The notes under the pieces were generated by a model. It searched no databases, was not told the DNA's origin, and was given only the letters and a program-made list of their open reading frames with translations. A stretch of DNA of 64,000 bases from Roseovarius sp. ZX-A-9 (GTDB lineage: Bacteria > Pseudomonadota > Alphaproteobacteria > Rhodobacterales > Rhodobacteraceae): NCBI RefSeq assembly GCF_028369135.1, contig NZ_JAPWHW010000008.1, forward strand, positions 124,001 to 188,000, given 5' to 3'. Below, piece by piece: positions 55,689 to 64,000 of the stretch. Both the position numbers and the translations under genes were made by a program. Every line of letters starts with the position of its first letter. Within the stretch, counting starts at the first letter, position 1.

Positions 55689-58480
55689 CCTCGCATCGCA
55701 CGACTCGGGTCGCATTGATCGACCGCTCGAAACCGCTCCGCTTCTCCTTCGATGGTAAGGAATACCAGGGCTACGAGGGCGACACCCTGGCATCTGCTCT
55801 GCTTGCCAATGGCGTGCGCGTCATGGGGCGCAGTTTCAAATACCACCGCCCCCGCGGGCCGTGGGGGGCGTGGGTCGATGACCCCAATGCGATCATGACC
55901 GTGACCCTGAACGGACACTCGTTCCCCAATTGTCCGGCAACCTCCACGCCGCTGGTGGAGGGCATGCAGGCCCGCTCGGTCAATGCCTGGCCTTCGGCGG
56001 CCTTCGATATCAAGAGCGGGCTGGACCTGTTCCACCGCTGGCTGAGCGCCGGGTTCTATTACAAGACCTTCATGTGGCCCAACTGGCACCTGTTCGAGCC
56101 GATAATCCGCAAAATGGCCGGTCTGGGCGATATCAGCCGCGATGTGCTGGAGGGCTACAGCGCAGATCAGGTCTTTGACCATTGCGAGTTGCTGGTGATC
56201 GGCGGCGGCGCTGCGGGGCTTGCTGCCGCCCGCGCAGCAGCCGAGGCGGGCAAGGGTGTCGTGCTGGTCGAGGATCACCCGGTTCTGGGTGGCGGGCTGC
56301 ACCAGATGGCGGAGGTTGAAGGCCTTGCACCCGCCGACTGGATCGCGGAGCAGGTCAACGCGATCACCTCCGCAGGCGGGCGCATCCTGACCGCGACCAC
56401 GGCGTTCGGCGTCTATGATCACGGGTTGGTTGGCCTTGCCGAAAATGGCCCCTTTGGAACCGCGCCGCGCCTGCATCGGATGCGCGCGGACCGGATCGTG
56501 CTCGCCACTGGCGCGCTGGACCGGCCCATTACCTTTGCGGGCAATGACCGCCCCGGCGTGATGGCCATGGATGGGGCCTGCGAATATCTGGCGCGCTACG
56601 GCGTGCTTGTGGGGCGCAAGATTGCTCTGGTCTCCAATAACAGCCTGGCCGATGCGGCGGAGGTGTTGCTGGCAGAAGCCGGGGCGCAGGTTCTCCGCCT
56701 GCCCCCCCATGATGGCCCCATGCAGGCATTGGGCGGCAAACGGATCAAGGGGATTGCCCAAGGGGCAAAGCGCCATGATGTCGATACCATCCTTGCATCA
56801 GGCGGCATGACCCCACTTGTGCATCTGTGGCGCCATGCGGGCGGCAAGCTGAACTGGTGCGAGACACGGCAAGCGTTTCTGCCGGGCGCCGCTCCGGATG
56901 GAATGGTTGCCGTCGGCGCCGTGAACGGGGCGTTTGATCTGGACGTTTCCTTGTCCGAGGCCCGCGCCGCCGGGAACGGCAAGTCGCCGGACCTGTCGCC
57001 TACCAGCTATGCACTTACCCCGCTCTGGCCTGATCCGGGCAGCAAAGGGCGGCAGTGGATCGACTTCCAGCATGACGTGACGCTCAAGGATGTCGAACTG
57101 GCTGCGCGCGAAAACTATGTCTCGGTCGAGCACCTCAAACGCTACACCACCCTTGGCATGGCCTCCGATCAGGGCAAGACTTCGAACATGGCGGGGCTGG
57201 CTGCAATGGCCGCCGTACAGGGTCGCCCCCTGCCCGAGGTTGGTACGACAACCTTCCGTCCGCCATTCGTGCCCGTACCGCTCGAGATGTACCATGGCCA
57301 CCACGGCAAACAGCTCTGGCACCCGCTCAAGCGACTGGCGCTGGAACCCCAGCACCGCGCGGCCGGGGCCGCCCTAGGCGAATATGGTGGCTGGCTGCGG
57401 CCCGGATGGTACGGCAAAGGCGAGGCCAAGCAGCTGATCCACCAAGAGGTTCTGACCGCGCGCGGCTCGGCGGGGATCTTTGACGCCTCGCCTCTTGGCA
57501 CGATCGAAGTGATGGGGCCCGACGCCGAGACATTCGTGAACTTCATCTACTACAATACGATCCGTACACTGAAGCCGGGCCACATCCGCTATGGTTTCAT
57601 GCTGACTGAAGGTGGCATCGTCCTTGATGACGGGGTGATTACACGCCTAGATCAGAACCGCTTTGTCATTTCCTGCTCTTCCAGCCACGTCGATAGCGTT
57701 CGCACGCATCTTGAGGCTTGGCGGCAGGACGGCAATAACCCTGACCGGATCTTCGTCCATGACCAGACGCAGCATTGGGCGACGGTCACCATCGCAGGTC
57801 CGAAAGCGCGCGAAATCCTTGCCGCGCTGGCGCTTGATGTTGACCTGTCCGCCAAAGCCTTTCCCCATATGACCCTGCAAGAGACGCATTTCGAGGAGAC
57901 CCCCATGCGCATCGCACGGGTCAGTTTCACCGGCGATCTCAGCTACGAACTCTCTGTTAGATGCGCCAAGGCCCCCGCGCTCTGGGAGGCCGTAGTGAAG
58001 GCCGGTCAGGCACTGGGGGCGGCCCCGATCGGGATCGAGGCGCTTTCGATCCTGCGCGCGGAGAAGGGCTATATCATGGTCGGCAAGGACACCGACGGCG
58101 AAACCATGCCCCATGATCTCGGCTTTGGCGTCCCGCGCCTCAATAAATCCTCGGCCTTCATCGGTGATCGCAGCCTGCATTGCGACAAGGCCAATGCAAC
58201 CAACCGCAAGACACTGGTCGGGCTCGCGGTCCCCACGGGTGCTCCCCCCTTGACCACAGGCGCTCATCTTGTCGACGGCACGCCGCCCCGCTCGCAAGGC
58301 TATGTCACCTCCAGCTATGAAAGCCCGACACTAGACCGGCCCGTTGCCCTCGGGCTGGTCGAAAACGGGGCAGCGCGGATCGGGGAAACCGTCTCGGTCT
58401 GGCATTTGGGCGACATTCGAGAGGCCACGATATGCGCCCCTTGTGCTTTCGACCCCGAAGGAGAGCGACTCCATGCGTGA
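55685..58480 (+). CDS. soxA: Sarcosine oxidase subunit alpha
   Basis: 931 residues, slightly shorter than many alpha subunits (commonly around 965-1000). An N-terminal 2Fe-2S-like fold (SFDGKEYQGYEGDTLASALL, about 16-35) is followed by an NAD-binding Rossmann domain (LLVIGGGAAGLAAARAAAEAG, about 172-192). A C-terminal aminomethyltransferase domain (from about 575) includes GAPPLTTGAHLVDG. The enzyme channels the iminium methyl group to THF in this domain. It is coupled to soxD and soxG. Confidence 0.96.
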   Translation: MTSHRTTRVALIDRSKPLRFSFDGKEYQGYEGDTLASALLANGVRVMGRSFKYHRPRGPWGAWVDDPNAIMTVTLNGHSFPNCPATSTPLVEGMQARSVNAWPSAAFDIKSGLDLFHRWLSAGFYYKTFMWPNWHLFEPIIRKMAGLGDISRDVLEGYSADQVFDHCELLVIGGGAAGLAAARAAAEAGKGVVLVEDHPVLGGGLHQMAEVEGLAPADWIAEQVNAITSAGGRILTATTAFGVYDHGLVGLAENGPFGTAPRLHRMRADRIVLATGALDRPITFAGNDRPGVMAMDGACEYLARYGVLVGRKIALVSNNSLADAAEVLLAEAGAQVLRLPPHDGPMQALGGKRIKGIAQGAKRHDVDTILASGGMTPLVHLWRHAGGKLNWCETRQAFLPGAAPDGMVAVGAVNGAFDLDVSLSEARAAGNGKSPDLSPTSYALTPLWPDPGSKGRQWIDFQHDVTLKDVELAARENYVSVEHLKRYTTLGMASDQGKTSNMAGLAAMAAVQGRPLPEVGTTTFRPPFVPVPLEMYHGHHGKQLWHPLKRLALEPQHRAAGAALGEYGGWLRPGWYGKGEAKQLIHQEVLTARGSAGIFDASPLGTIEVMGPDAETFVNFIYYNTIRTLKPGHIRYGFMLTEGGIVLDDGVITRLDQNRFVISCSSSHVDSVRTHLEAWRQDGNNPDRIFVHDQTQHWATVTIAGPKAREILAALALDVDLSAKAFPHMTLQETHFEETPMRIARVSFTGDLSYELSVRCAKAPALWEAVVKAGQALGAAPIGIEALSILRAEKGYIMVGKDTDGETMPHDLGFGVPRLNKSSAFIGDRSLHCDKANATNRKTLVGLAVPTGAPPLTTGAHLVDGTPPRSQGYVTSSYESPTLDRPVALGLVENGAARIGETVSVWHLGDIREATICAPCAFDPEGERLHA

Positions 58481-58982
58481 CGACAGTGGAAAATGGGACG
58501 CCCCGCTCCCCAGCGGTTACGTCCACGATGCAAACGGCATGACACTTGCCGCCGTCACCCTGGCGCGGCAGGTGCTGATCTCTGGCCCGGACGTTCTGAC
58601 GCAAACAAAGCAACCAATCGCAGGCTGGCCGGACATCGTGACGGCTGACAGCTATGCCCTGTCCGTCCGCCGGGACCGCGTGTTGCTGGTCAACGGCCCC
58701 ACCGTGTCGGAAGGCTGGCATGACGACATCGGTCAGGCGGTCTCGGACGCCAGCGATGCCTATGCGGTGTTCGACGTTAGTGGGGAACGATCGCTGGAAG
58801 TCCTGAAACGCGGCGCGGAGCTGAATCTGGATGTCCCCTCCAGATCCGTCGCGCGGCTGCTCTTTGGTCTTGGTGTGTTTCTCTACAGGTACGAGATGGA
58901 AAACAGCTTCCGGATTCACGTTGCAAGCGCCCACGCCGAAACATTGGTCAAGAGCCTGGAGGGCGCGATCGCTGCTTGTTAA
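58473..58982 (+). CDS. soxG: Sarcosine oxidase subunit gamma
   Basis: 169 residues from ATG 58473 (MRDDSGKWDAPLPSGYVHD), with AAGGAG upstream inside soxA; the 8-base overlap shows coupling. Family pattern: QAVSDASDAYAVFDVSGERSLEVLKRGAELNLDVPSR and FLYRYEMENSFRIHVASAHAETLVKSLEGAI. It completes the tetramer in the standard B-D-A-G order and ends the operon. Confidence 0.94.
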   Translation: MRDDSGKWDAPLPSGYVHDANGMTLAAVTLARQVLISGPDVLTQTKQPIAGWPDIVTADSYALSVRRDRVLLVNGPTVSEGWHDDIGQAVSDASDAYAVFDVSGERSLEVLKRGAELNLDVPSRSVARLLFGLGVFLYRYEMENSFRIHVASAHAETLVKSLEGAIAAC

Positions 58983-59045
58983 CCCCTTTGGGCGGGCATT
59001 GTCGCCAGCTACGTCCAGTTCGTAAGGCGGGAAACCGCATGAAGG

Positions 59046-59501
59046 TTAGGGCATGCGGCGCGCGGCAAAGAACGCCTTAAGCAGGGTTTCTGCCGCCTCT
59101 GCCGCGATTCCGTCGTAGATCTCGAGCGCGTGGTGGCTCTGGCTTTGCGAAAACACCCGCGCGCCATGCAGCACGCCGCCCGATTTAGGATCAGACGCGC
59201 CGAAATACAGCTTAGCCACGCGCGCGGCGGCGATGGCGGCGGCGCACATGGCGCAAGGTTCCAGCGTGACATAGAGCGCATAGCCCGGCAACCGCTCGGA
59301 GCCTGCGGCAGCACAGGCGGCGCGAATCGCCAGAATTTCGGCATGGGCTGTCGGATCACATAACTCGCGGGTGCGGTTGCCGGCCCGGGCCGCCACCTGC
59401 CCGTCCGGCGCGATCAGCACAGCGCCCACGGGTACCTCGCCGCGTGCCGCCGCCGCGCGGGCCTCGTCAAGGGCGATATCCATGTGGCTGGTAAAACTCA
59501 T
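59046..59501 (-). CDS. tadA: tRNA adenosine(34) deaminase
   Basis: 151 residues from ATG 59501 (MSFTSHMDIALDEARAAAARGEVPVG), with AGGA before it. It deaminates A34 of tRNA-Arg(ACG) to inosine. Zinc deaminase motifs: HAEILAIRAACAA (HAE) and YVTLEPCAMCAAAIAAARV (PCxxC). GASDPKSGGVLHGARVFSQS and the final FFAARR are TadA-like. It is convergent with soxG 63 bases away and divergent from the pseudouridine synthase. Confidence 0.94.
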   Translation of the reverse strand: MSFTSHMDIALDEARAAAARGEVPVGAVLIAPDGQVAARAGNRTRELCDPTAHAEILAIRAACAAAGSERLPGYALYVTLEPCAMCAAAIAAARVAKLYFGASDPKSGGVLHGARVFSQSQSHHALEIYDGIAAEAAETLLKAFFAARRMP

Positions 59502-59564
59502 GGGGATGTCCTGCCGCACGATCTGTGCTTTCGCAAGGGCCGCATTTCAGCTAAGCGAGGCGAC

Positions 59565-60356
59565 ATGAGTCAAAAGCCCCCTCCCGGCGACCGTATCGCC
59601 AAAGTCATCGCCCGCGCCGGCGTCGCCAGTCGCCGTGAAGCCGAGCGGATGATCGAGGCCGGCCGTGTCACCGTCAATGGCGTCAAGATCGACCGTGCCG
59701 CGCTTAATGTCACCGACAAGGACCGCATTGCCGTTGACGGCAAACCGCTGAATGCCCCGGAGCCGCCTCGGCTCTGGCTGTATCACAAGCCTGCGGGCTT
59801 GGTGACGTCGGCGCGCGACGAACAGGGGCGCGAGACGATTTTCGACGCCCTGCCCGATGACATGCCACGTGTGATCAGCGTCGGGCGGCTCGATATTTCG
59901 TCAGAGGGTTTGCTGTTGCTGACCAATGATGGCGGCATCAAGCGGCGGCTGGAACTGCCCAGCACCGGCTGGCTGCGCAAGTACCGCGTACGGGTCAAGG
60001 GCCGCCCCACCGACGACACTTTCGCGCCATTGCGCAAGGGGCTGACGCTGGATGGCGAGCGTTTCCAGCCGATGACCGTGACGCTGGACCGCCAGACCGG
60101 CGCCAACGCATGGGCCACGGTGTCGCTGCGCGAGGGCAAGAACCGCGAAGTGCGCCGCGCGATGGAAGCGGTCGGGCTGGTGGTCAACCGCCTGATCCGG
60201 GTGTCCTACGGGCCGTTCCAACTGGCGCAGCTGAAGCCCGGTGCGGTCGAGGAAGTGCGCCCGCGCGTACTGCGCGACCAATTGGGGATGGAGGACAAGG
60301 GTGCCAAGCCCAAGGCCGACCGTCCAGCGCCCCAGCGCAAGCGCCGCACCACCTGA
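59565..60356 (+). CDS. Pseudouridine synthase, RsuA/RluB group
   Basis: 263 residues from ATG 59565 (MSQKPPPGDRIAKVIARAGVASRREAE), with GCGAGG upstream. S4 RNA-binding domain (about 8-60), then a catalytic domain with VISVGRLDISSEGLLLLTNDGG holding the catalytic Asp, RKYRVRVKGRP and LREGKNREVRRAMEAVG. A basic tail (KPKADRPAPQRKRRTT) follows. Most like RluB, which makes pseudouridine 2605 in 23S rRNA, but RsuA/RluE/RluF cannot be ruled out. Confidence 0.92.
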   Translation: MSQKPPPGDRIAKVIARAGVASRREAERMIEAGRVTVNGVKIDRAALNVTDKDRIAVDGKPLNAPEPPRLWLYHKPAGLVTSARDEQGRETIFDALPDDMPRVISVGRLDISSEGLLLLTNDGGIKRRLELPSTGWLRKYRVRVKGRPTDDTFAPLRKGLTLDGERFQPMTVTLDRQTGANAWATVSLREGKNREVRRAMEAVGLVVNRLIRVSYGPFQLAQLKPGAVEEVRPRVLRDQLGMEDKGAKPKADRPAPQRKRRTT

Positions 60357-60457
60357 CTAGGGAACCCCAAGTCAACTTGCGAAGTTAGAAATTGACAAAG
60401 CGGCCTATAACCGGGTCAAACCGGTGGTCTGTTCATTCGACTTTGGGGAATACTTAG

Positions 60458-61276
60458 ATGGCAGATCTATTGACCGCAGAAAACCTCGGCAATCTGCTGA
60501 TGCTGTGTTTTCTTCAGGCCGTACTGGGCTTTGACAACCTTCTATACATCTCGATCGAATCCCAACGTGCGCCCGCGGCCATGCAAAAGGCAGTGCGTAT
60601 GTGGGGGATCATCATCGCGGTGGTCCTGCGGGTGGTGCTGTTGTTCGTGATGATCAAGCTGATCGACGCGATGGCCGCCCCGTTTTTCGTGCTCAACTGG
60701 CCCGGCGTGATCGAGGGCGGTGTGAATTTCGCCACCTGCGTCTTTGTCTTTGGCGGAGTGTTCATCATTCATACGGCCGTTCAAGAGATCGGACACATGC
60801 TGAGCGTGAAACACCTGAATGCCGATCTGGCCGACAAAGGTGGCAAATCAGCGGTCAAGGTTATCGCCCTCATCGTCGTCACCAATCTCATCTTTTCGTT
60901 CGATTCCGTGCTCTCGGCACTGGCGATCACCGATGTCTTTCCGATCCTGGCCTTTGCCATCATCCTGTCGGGGCTGGCGATGTTGGTGCTCGCTGATGGG
61001 GTTACGCGGTTTTTAGAGAAAAATCGCATGTACGAGGTTCTCGGCCTCTTCATCCTGCTGATCGTCGGCGTTGTGCTGCTGGGTGAGGCTGGTCAAGCTG
61101 CGGCGCATGCAATGCATGACGACACGCTGGCGCTGAAATTCTTTGGCTACGAAGTGGTGCCGATGTCCAAGACCACGTTCTATTTCAGCGTGCTGGTTCT
61201 GGTCGCAGTCGAAGTCATCCAATCGGGCTATACCCGCAAGCTGAATGCGCAGCGTCGCACCGGCGCCCAGCACTGA
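60458..61276 (+). CDS. TerC-family integral membrane protein
   Basis: 272 residues with seven or more hydrophobic helices. The TerC signatures are present: FLQAVLGFDNLLYISIESQ (about 19-37), with the acidic metal-contact residue in FDN, and VVTNLIFSFDSVLSALAI. Relatives are Mn2+ exporters or tellurite-resistance accessory proteins. Its nearness to telA and an xpaC-like gene fits the tellurite/membrane-stress group. A separate short promoter region precedes it. Confidence 0.92.
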   Translation: MADLLTAENLGNLLMLCFLQAVLGFDNLLYISIESQRAPAAMQKAVRMWGIIIAVVLRVVLLFVMIKLIDAMAAPFFVLNWPGVIEGGVNFATCVFVFGGVFIIHTAVQEIGHMLSVKHLNADLADKGGKSAVKVIALIVVTNLIFSFDSVLSALAITDVFPILAFAIILSGLAMLVLADGVTRFLEKNRMYEVLGLFILLIVGVVLLGEAGQAAAHAMHDDTLALKFFGYEVVPMSKTTFYFSVLVLVAVEVIQSGYTRKLNAQRRTGAQH

Positions 61277-61396
61277 GGAGCGCACCGCACCCGTTAGGGG
61301 AAAGACCACACGCAGGTTCCCCCTAGCAACCGGCCCCGCCATCACCTAGGTTTTAAAAGAGCCGCCGACAGACAGAAACGGACTAACGACACCGCA

Positions 61397-61615
61397 ATGG
61401 CACGTGTATTACTACTGGTTTGCGCGGCAATGGTATTGGTCGCATTGGCCGCGATGGTCGTCTCGACCGTATCGCACGCCGCCCAGGACAGCCGCGCGTT
61501 GGCGCGAAACGTGTCGGAAAGTGTAGCAAGGAGGACGACAGTGCAGAAAATCAGCTTCGTGGCGCTCCTTGTGCTTATGCTCGGTGTGACCAGCGGCCTG
61601 CTCGGAGGGCTTTGA
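61397..61615 (+). CDS. Small two-helix membrane protein upstream of XpaC/TelA
   Basis: 72 residues: MARVLLLVCAAMVLVALAAMVVSTVS, a polar link (HAAQDSRALARNVSESVARRTT) and VQKISFVALLVLMLGVTSGLLGGL. The two hydrophobic helices suggest an inner-membrane hairpin. It lies 5 bases before the XpaC-like gene, so it is probably co-transcribed. No known function. Confidence 0.85.
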   Translation: MARVLLLVCAAMVLVALAAMVVSTVSHAAQDSRALARNVSESVARRTTVQKISFVALLVLMLGVTSGLLGGL

Positions 61616-61620
61616 CAGGC

Positions 61621-62517
61621 ATGGCGCAGAAATTTGGCGGTAAATTCAGCCCGGACGGATCCGACCCCGCGGATAGCGGCGCACCGCGCCGCGCATCGGT
61701 GCGGGTCGATCCCGCTGGCGCGCGCGCGAACCTTATGTTCCTGCCTGCGGTGCTGGTTCTGTTCACTTCGCTCACCTCGGGCGCGGCCGGTCTGACTCTG
61801 GGCGCCCTGGCCGCCGCAGTGCTGGCGCTCTCGGCCTGGCTCTTGCGCGAAGGGCTACGCGCCGAGGCGGAATTTGCCAGCCGCAAGGTGGCGCGCGCGC
61901 CGGGCATCCCACGCAAGCTGTTTTCCTCCGTCCTTGCCGGACTGGGCATCGCCATCGCCGCCTACAAGGTCGAGCCGGGGCTGATTGCACCGCTGCTTTT
62001 TGGCGCGGTCACCACCGGGTTGCACATCTTTTCCTTTGGCCTTGACCCGATGAAATCCAAGGGAATGGAAGGGATCGACCAGTTCCAGACCGACAGGGTC
62101 GTGCGCGCCGTCGAAAAGGCCGAGGCCCATCTGGCCGCAATGCGTGACGCGATCAAGCGCGCAGGCGACCGGCAGGTAGAGGCCCGGCTGGAGCGGTTCC
62201 ACGATACGGTGCGCGACATGCTGCGCACCATCGAAGAAGACCCGCGTGACCTGACCGCGGCCCGCAAGTTCATCGGCGTCTACTTGGTGGGCGCGCGCGA
62301 CGCGACGATCAAGTTCGCCGATATCTACGCCCGCAGCGCCGACAAGCAGGCGCGCCAGGATTACCTGACGCTGCTGAGCGATCTTGAAACGAATTTCGAT
62401 GCCAAGACCCAGAAACTCCTGCGCGACAGCCATACCGATCTCGAGGTCGAGATCGAAGTGCTGCGCGAACGCCTTGAGCGCGAAGGCGTTCAACTGACCC
62501 GCAATTCCCCGAATTGA
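61621..62517 (+). CDS. XpaC-like (5-bromo-4-chloroindolyl phosphate hydrolysis) protein
   Basis: 298 residues from ATG 61621 (MAQKFGGKFSPDGSDP). A disordered N-terminus (1-40), two or three hydrophobic helices (about 40-80 and 105-135), then a soluble helical domain QTDRVVRAVEKAEAHLAAMRDAIKRAGDRQVEARL...DTVRDMLRTIEEDP and AARKFIGVYLVGARDATIKFADIYARS. This is the XpaC pattern; members accompany TelA in many genomes. The original enzymatic name is historical and the role is uncertain. Confidence 0.88.
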   Translation: MAQKFGGKFSPDGSDPADSGAPRRASVRVDPAGARANLMFLPAVLVLFTSLTSGAAGLTLGALAAAVLALSAWLLREGLRAEAEFASRKVARAPGIPRKLFSSVLAGLGIAIAAYKVEPGLIAPLLFGAVTTGLHIFSFGLDPMKSKGMEGIDQFQTDRVVRAVEKAEAHLAAMRDAIKRAGDRQVEARLERFHDTVRDMLRTIEEDPRDLTAARKFIGVYLVGARDATIKFADIYARSADKQARQDYLTLLSDLETNFDAKTQKLLRDSHTDLEVEIEVLRERLEREGVQLTRNSPN

Positions 62518-62531
62518 GAGGATACCACACC

Positions 62532-63728
62532 ATGTCTGAATCCATCCGTCAGAAAGCCGAAGCCACGCTTGCGGAGGTCGCCGAGGTCAACGCCGTCGTC
62601 CTGCCCGAACCCACCGAGGCGCGTGACATCGTGCTGCTCAAGGACGCGGACAAACCCGTGGGCGACGAGATCCGCAAACGTATGTCTGAGATCGACATGG
62701 GCGACACTCAGTCCATCGTGTCCTTTGGCTCTGCCGCGCAGGCCGAGTTGCAGGAAATCTCGCAAGCCATGTTGCAGGGCGTGCGCAACAAGGATGTGGG
62801 CCCGGCGGGCGACAGCCTGCGCGGGATCGTCACCACGATCCGGGGCTTTTCGGTGTCCGAGCTGGATGTGCGTCGCAAGCGGACCTGGTGGGAGCGCCTG
62901 CTGGGCCGGGCGGCGCCTTTCGCGCAATTCACCGCGCGCTTCGAAGAGGTCCAGAGCCAGATCGACAAGGTGACAGAGGATCTGCATCTGCACGAGCATA
63001 CATTGCTCAAGGATATCAAATCGCTCGACCTTCTCTATGGCAAGACCCTCGCCTTTTACGAGGAACTGGCGCTCTATATCGCGGCCGGCGAAGAAAAGCT
63101 GCGCGTGCTGGATGAAAAAGACATCCCCGCCAAGGAGGCCAAGATCGCCAAGGCCCCCGAGAAAGACCAGGTGATGAAGGCGCAGGAACTGCGCGATCTG
63201 CGCGCCGCGCGCGACGATCTGGAACGCCGGGTGCATGACCTGAAACTGACCCGTCAGGTCACGATGCAGTCTCTGCCGTCGATCCGTCTGGTGCAGGAAA
63301 ACGACAAGAGCCTCGTGACCAAGATCAATTCGACGCTCGTGAACACCGTGCCGCTGTGGGAAACCCAGCTGGCGCAGGCCGTCACCATCCAGCGTTCTGC
63401 CGAGGCCGCCGCCGCAGTGCGAGACGCCAACGACCTGACCAATGAGCTGCTGACCGCCAACGCCAAGAACCTGCGCGAAAGCAACAAGATGATCCGCACC
63501 GAGATGGAGCGCGGCGTGTTCGACATCGAAGCGGTAAAACAGGCCAATGCCGACCTGATCGGCACGATCGAGGAATCCCTGCAAATCGCGGACGAAGGCA
63601 AGGCCCGCCGTGCCGCTGCCGAGGCCGAACTGAAGAAAATGGAGGCCGAGCTGCGCGATACGCTCGCCTCGGCCAAGGCACGTGGCGATGGCACCGGCGA
63701 TACCGTTGGCACCTCCGCCGGGGCATAG
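62532..63728 (+). CDS. telA: Toxic-anion-resistance protein TelA
   Basis: 398 residues from ATG 62532 (MSESIRQKAEATLAEVAEV). Long helical, coiled-coil-rich soluble protein: RRKRTWWERLLGRAAPFAQFTARFEEVQSQIDKVTEDLHLHEHTLLKDIKSLDLLYGKTL and ELRDLRAARDDLERRVHDLKLTRQVTMQSLPSIRLVQENDKSLVTKI are diagnostic TelA blocks. It is linked to resistance to tellurite and membrane-active agents. Follows the XpaC-like gene by 14 bases. Confidence 0.95.
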   Translation: MSESIRQKAEATLAEVAEVNAVVLPEPTEARDIVLLKDADKPVGDEIRKRMSEIDMGDTQSIVSFGSAAQAELQEISQAMLQGVRNKDVGPAGDSLRGIVTTIRGFSVSELDVRRKRTWWERLLGRAAPFAQFTARFEEVQSQIDKVTEDLHLHEHTLLKDIKSLDLLYGKTLAFYEELALYIAAGEEKLRVLDEKDIPAKEAKIAKAPEKDQVMKAQELRDLRAARDDLERRVHDLKLTRQVTMQSLPSIRLVQENDKSLVTKINSTLVNTVPLWETQLAQAVTIQRSAEAAAAVRDANDLTNELLTANAKNLRESNKMIRTEMERGVFDIEAVKQANADLIGTIEESLQIADEGKARRAAAEAELKKMEAELRDTLASAKARGDGTGDTVGTSAGA

Positions 63729-63735
63729 GCTTCGC

Positions 63736-64000
63736 GTGCGGGTCGCGGCGAACATAAGGGCGGTCATTCTAAGCGCGGGCCTCGTGGCCCTGACTGGCTG
63801 TGCCATGCCGGTAGAGCCGCCCTCTACCTCGCCCCAGGCACGGCCCGCCGATGTGGCCCCGACACCGACGCCGCATCCGGATGGCCCGTCCGTCCGCAGT
63901 CAGAGCCTGTCGCGCTATTACAGCCGCGTGCAGGCCAATTTGCTGGCGCAGGGCCTGCTGCGCACCGGTGGCGGCGGCGTCGATACGCCCTATTCGGATA
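63736..64000 (+). CDS. DUF2927-type lipoprotein (N-terminal part; runs off the window)
   Basis: GTG at 63736, 7 bases after the telA stop, opens a frame to the window edge (88 codons). It encodes an export signal with lipobox (ILSAGLVALTGCAMPVEPP), then a Pro/Thr-rich linker and SQSLSRYYSRVQANLLAQGLLR, as in DUF2927 proteins. The rest is outside. It probably sits in an outer or periplasmic membrane position and belongs to the telA unit. Confidence 0.75.
   Translation, partial: MRVAANIRAVILSAGLVALTGCAMPVEPPSTSPQARPADVAPTPTPHPDGPSVRSQSLSRYYSRVQANLLAQGLLRTGGGGVDTPYSD

Noticed and set aside
60357..60457. Possible yybP-ykoY manganese riboswitch before terC
   Set aside because: TerC genes often carry one, but the 101-base gap is too short for a good match and the conserved loop sequences were not recognised; TTGACA and TATAAC here are also only 9 bases apart, wrong for a promoter pair.

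Overview
The window is a stretch of ordinary bacterial chromosome, GC-rich and densely coded, most likely from the Rhodobacteraceae/Roseobacter group of Alphaproteobacteria. This placement is inferred from gene content and order: a TelA / XpaC-like / DUF2927 block, sarcosine oxidase in soxBDAG order, a TRAP transporter next to methylamine genes, an FNR-type box of the form TTGAT-N4-ATCAa, a bactofilin with an M23 peptidase, and a class A RNase P RNA. No similarity search was run. I see no prophage, insertion sequence, rRNA, tRNA or CRISPR array.

Layout. 1-6.9 kb: valine / branched-chain catabolism, with a divergent LysR regulator (cut by the window edge), mmsA followed by its own terminator, a carboxylate-amine ligase, then acyl-CoA dehydrogenase, 3-hydroxyisobutyryl-CoA hydrolase and mmsB. 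6.9-20.4 kb: a small DUF2892 membrane protein under a probable FNR-type promoter, then uvrA, DUF488, a methyltransferase, a 26-residue peptide gene not previously called, an outer-membrane barrel, lpdA, DUF924, an MFS transporter, queA and a very large AsmA/YhdP-like protein. 20.5-25.1 kb: a Bcp peroxiredoxin, an M23 peptidase overlapping a bactofilin, an HNH nuclease and a YebC protein. 25.2-33.2 kb: two convergent SLC13-type carriers; the second is coupled to an EamA exporter and a YmdB-like phosphoesterase. OsmC, 5-formyl-THF cyclo-ligase and MgtE follow. 33.3-39.7 kb: guanine deaminase facing an 8-oxoguanine deaminase that is coupled to a HisN-like phosphatase, an XRE regulator, a quinone reductase, a LysR regulator and a DUF1127 protein.

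39.9-45.9 kb: Bax-inhibitor-like protein, ribosomal protein L33, RNase P RNA whose probable promoter overlaps the end of an amidase gene, a lipoprotein, gatCA and a UPF0173 hydrolase. A 530-base stretch without a convincing gene follows.

46.4-59.0 kb is the most distinctive region. A TRAP transporter (P, Q and M subunits) is transcribed away from a seven-gene, translationally coupled operon: a dimethylglycine-dehydrogenase-like FAD/folate enzyme, a non-pyrrolysine MttB-family methyltransferase, a TetR-type regulator, and the heterotetrameric sarcosine oxidase soxB-D-A-G. The intergenic gap carries a 26-base interrupted palindrome that could be the operator. My reading is a self-contained uptake and stepwise N-demethylation route for a methylated amine or betaine, passing methyl groups to tetrahydrofolate. 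The substrate is unknown, and the MttB homologue has no corrinoid partner nearby.

59.0-64 kb: tRNA adenosine deaminase TadA, a 23S/16S pseudouridine synthase, a TerC membrane protein, and a coupled set of a 72-residue membrane protein, an XpaC-like protein, TelA and a DUF2927 lipoprotein that runs off the window.
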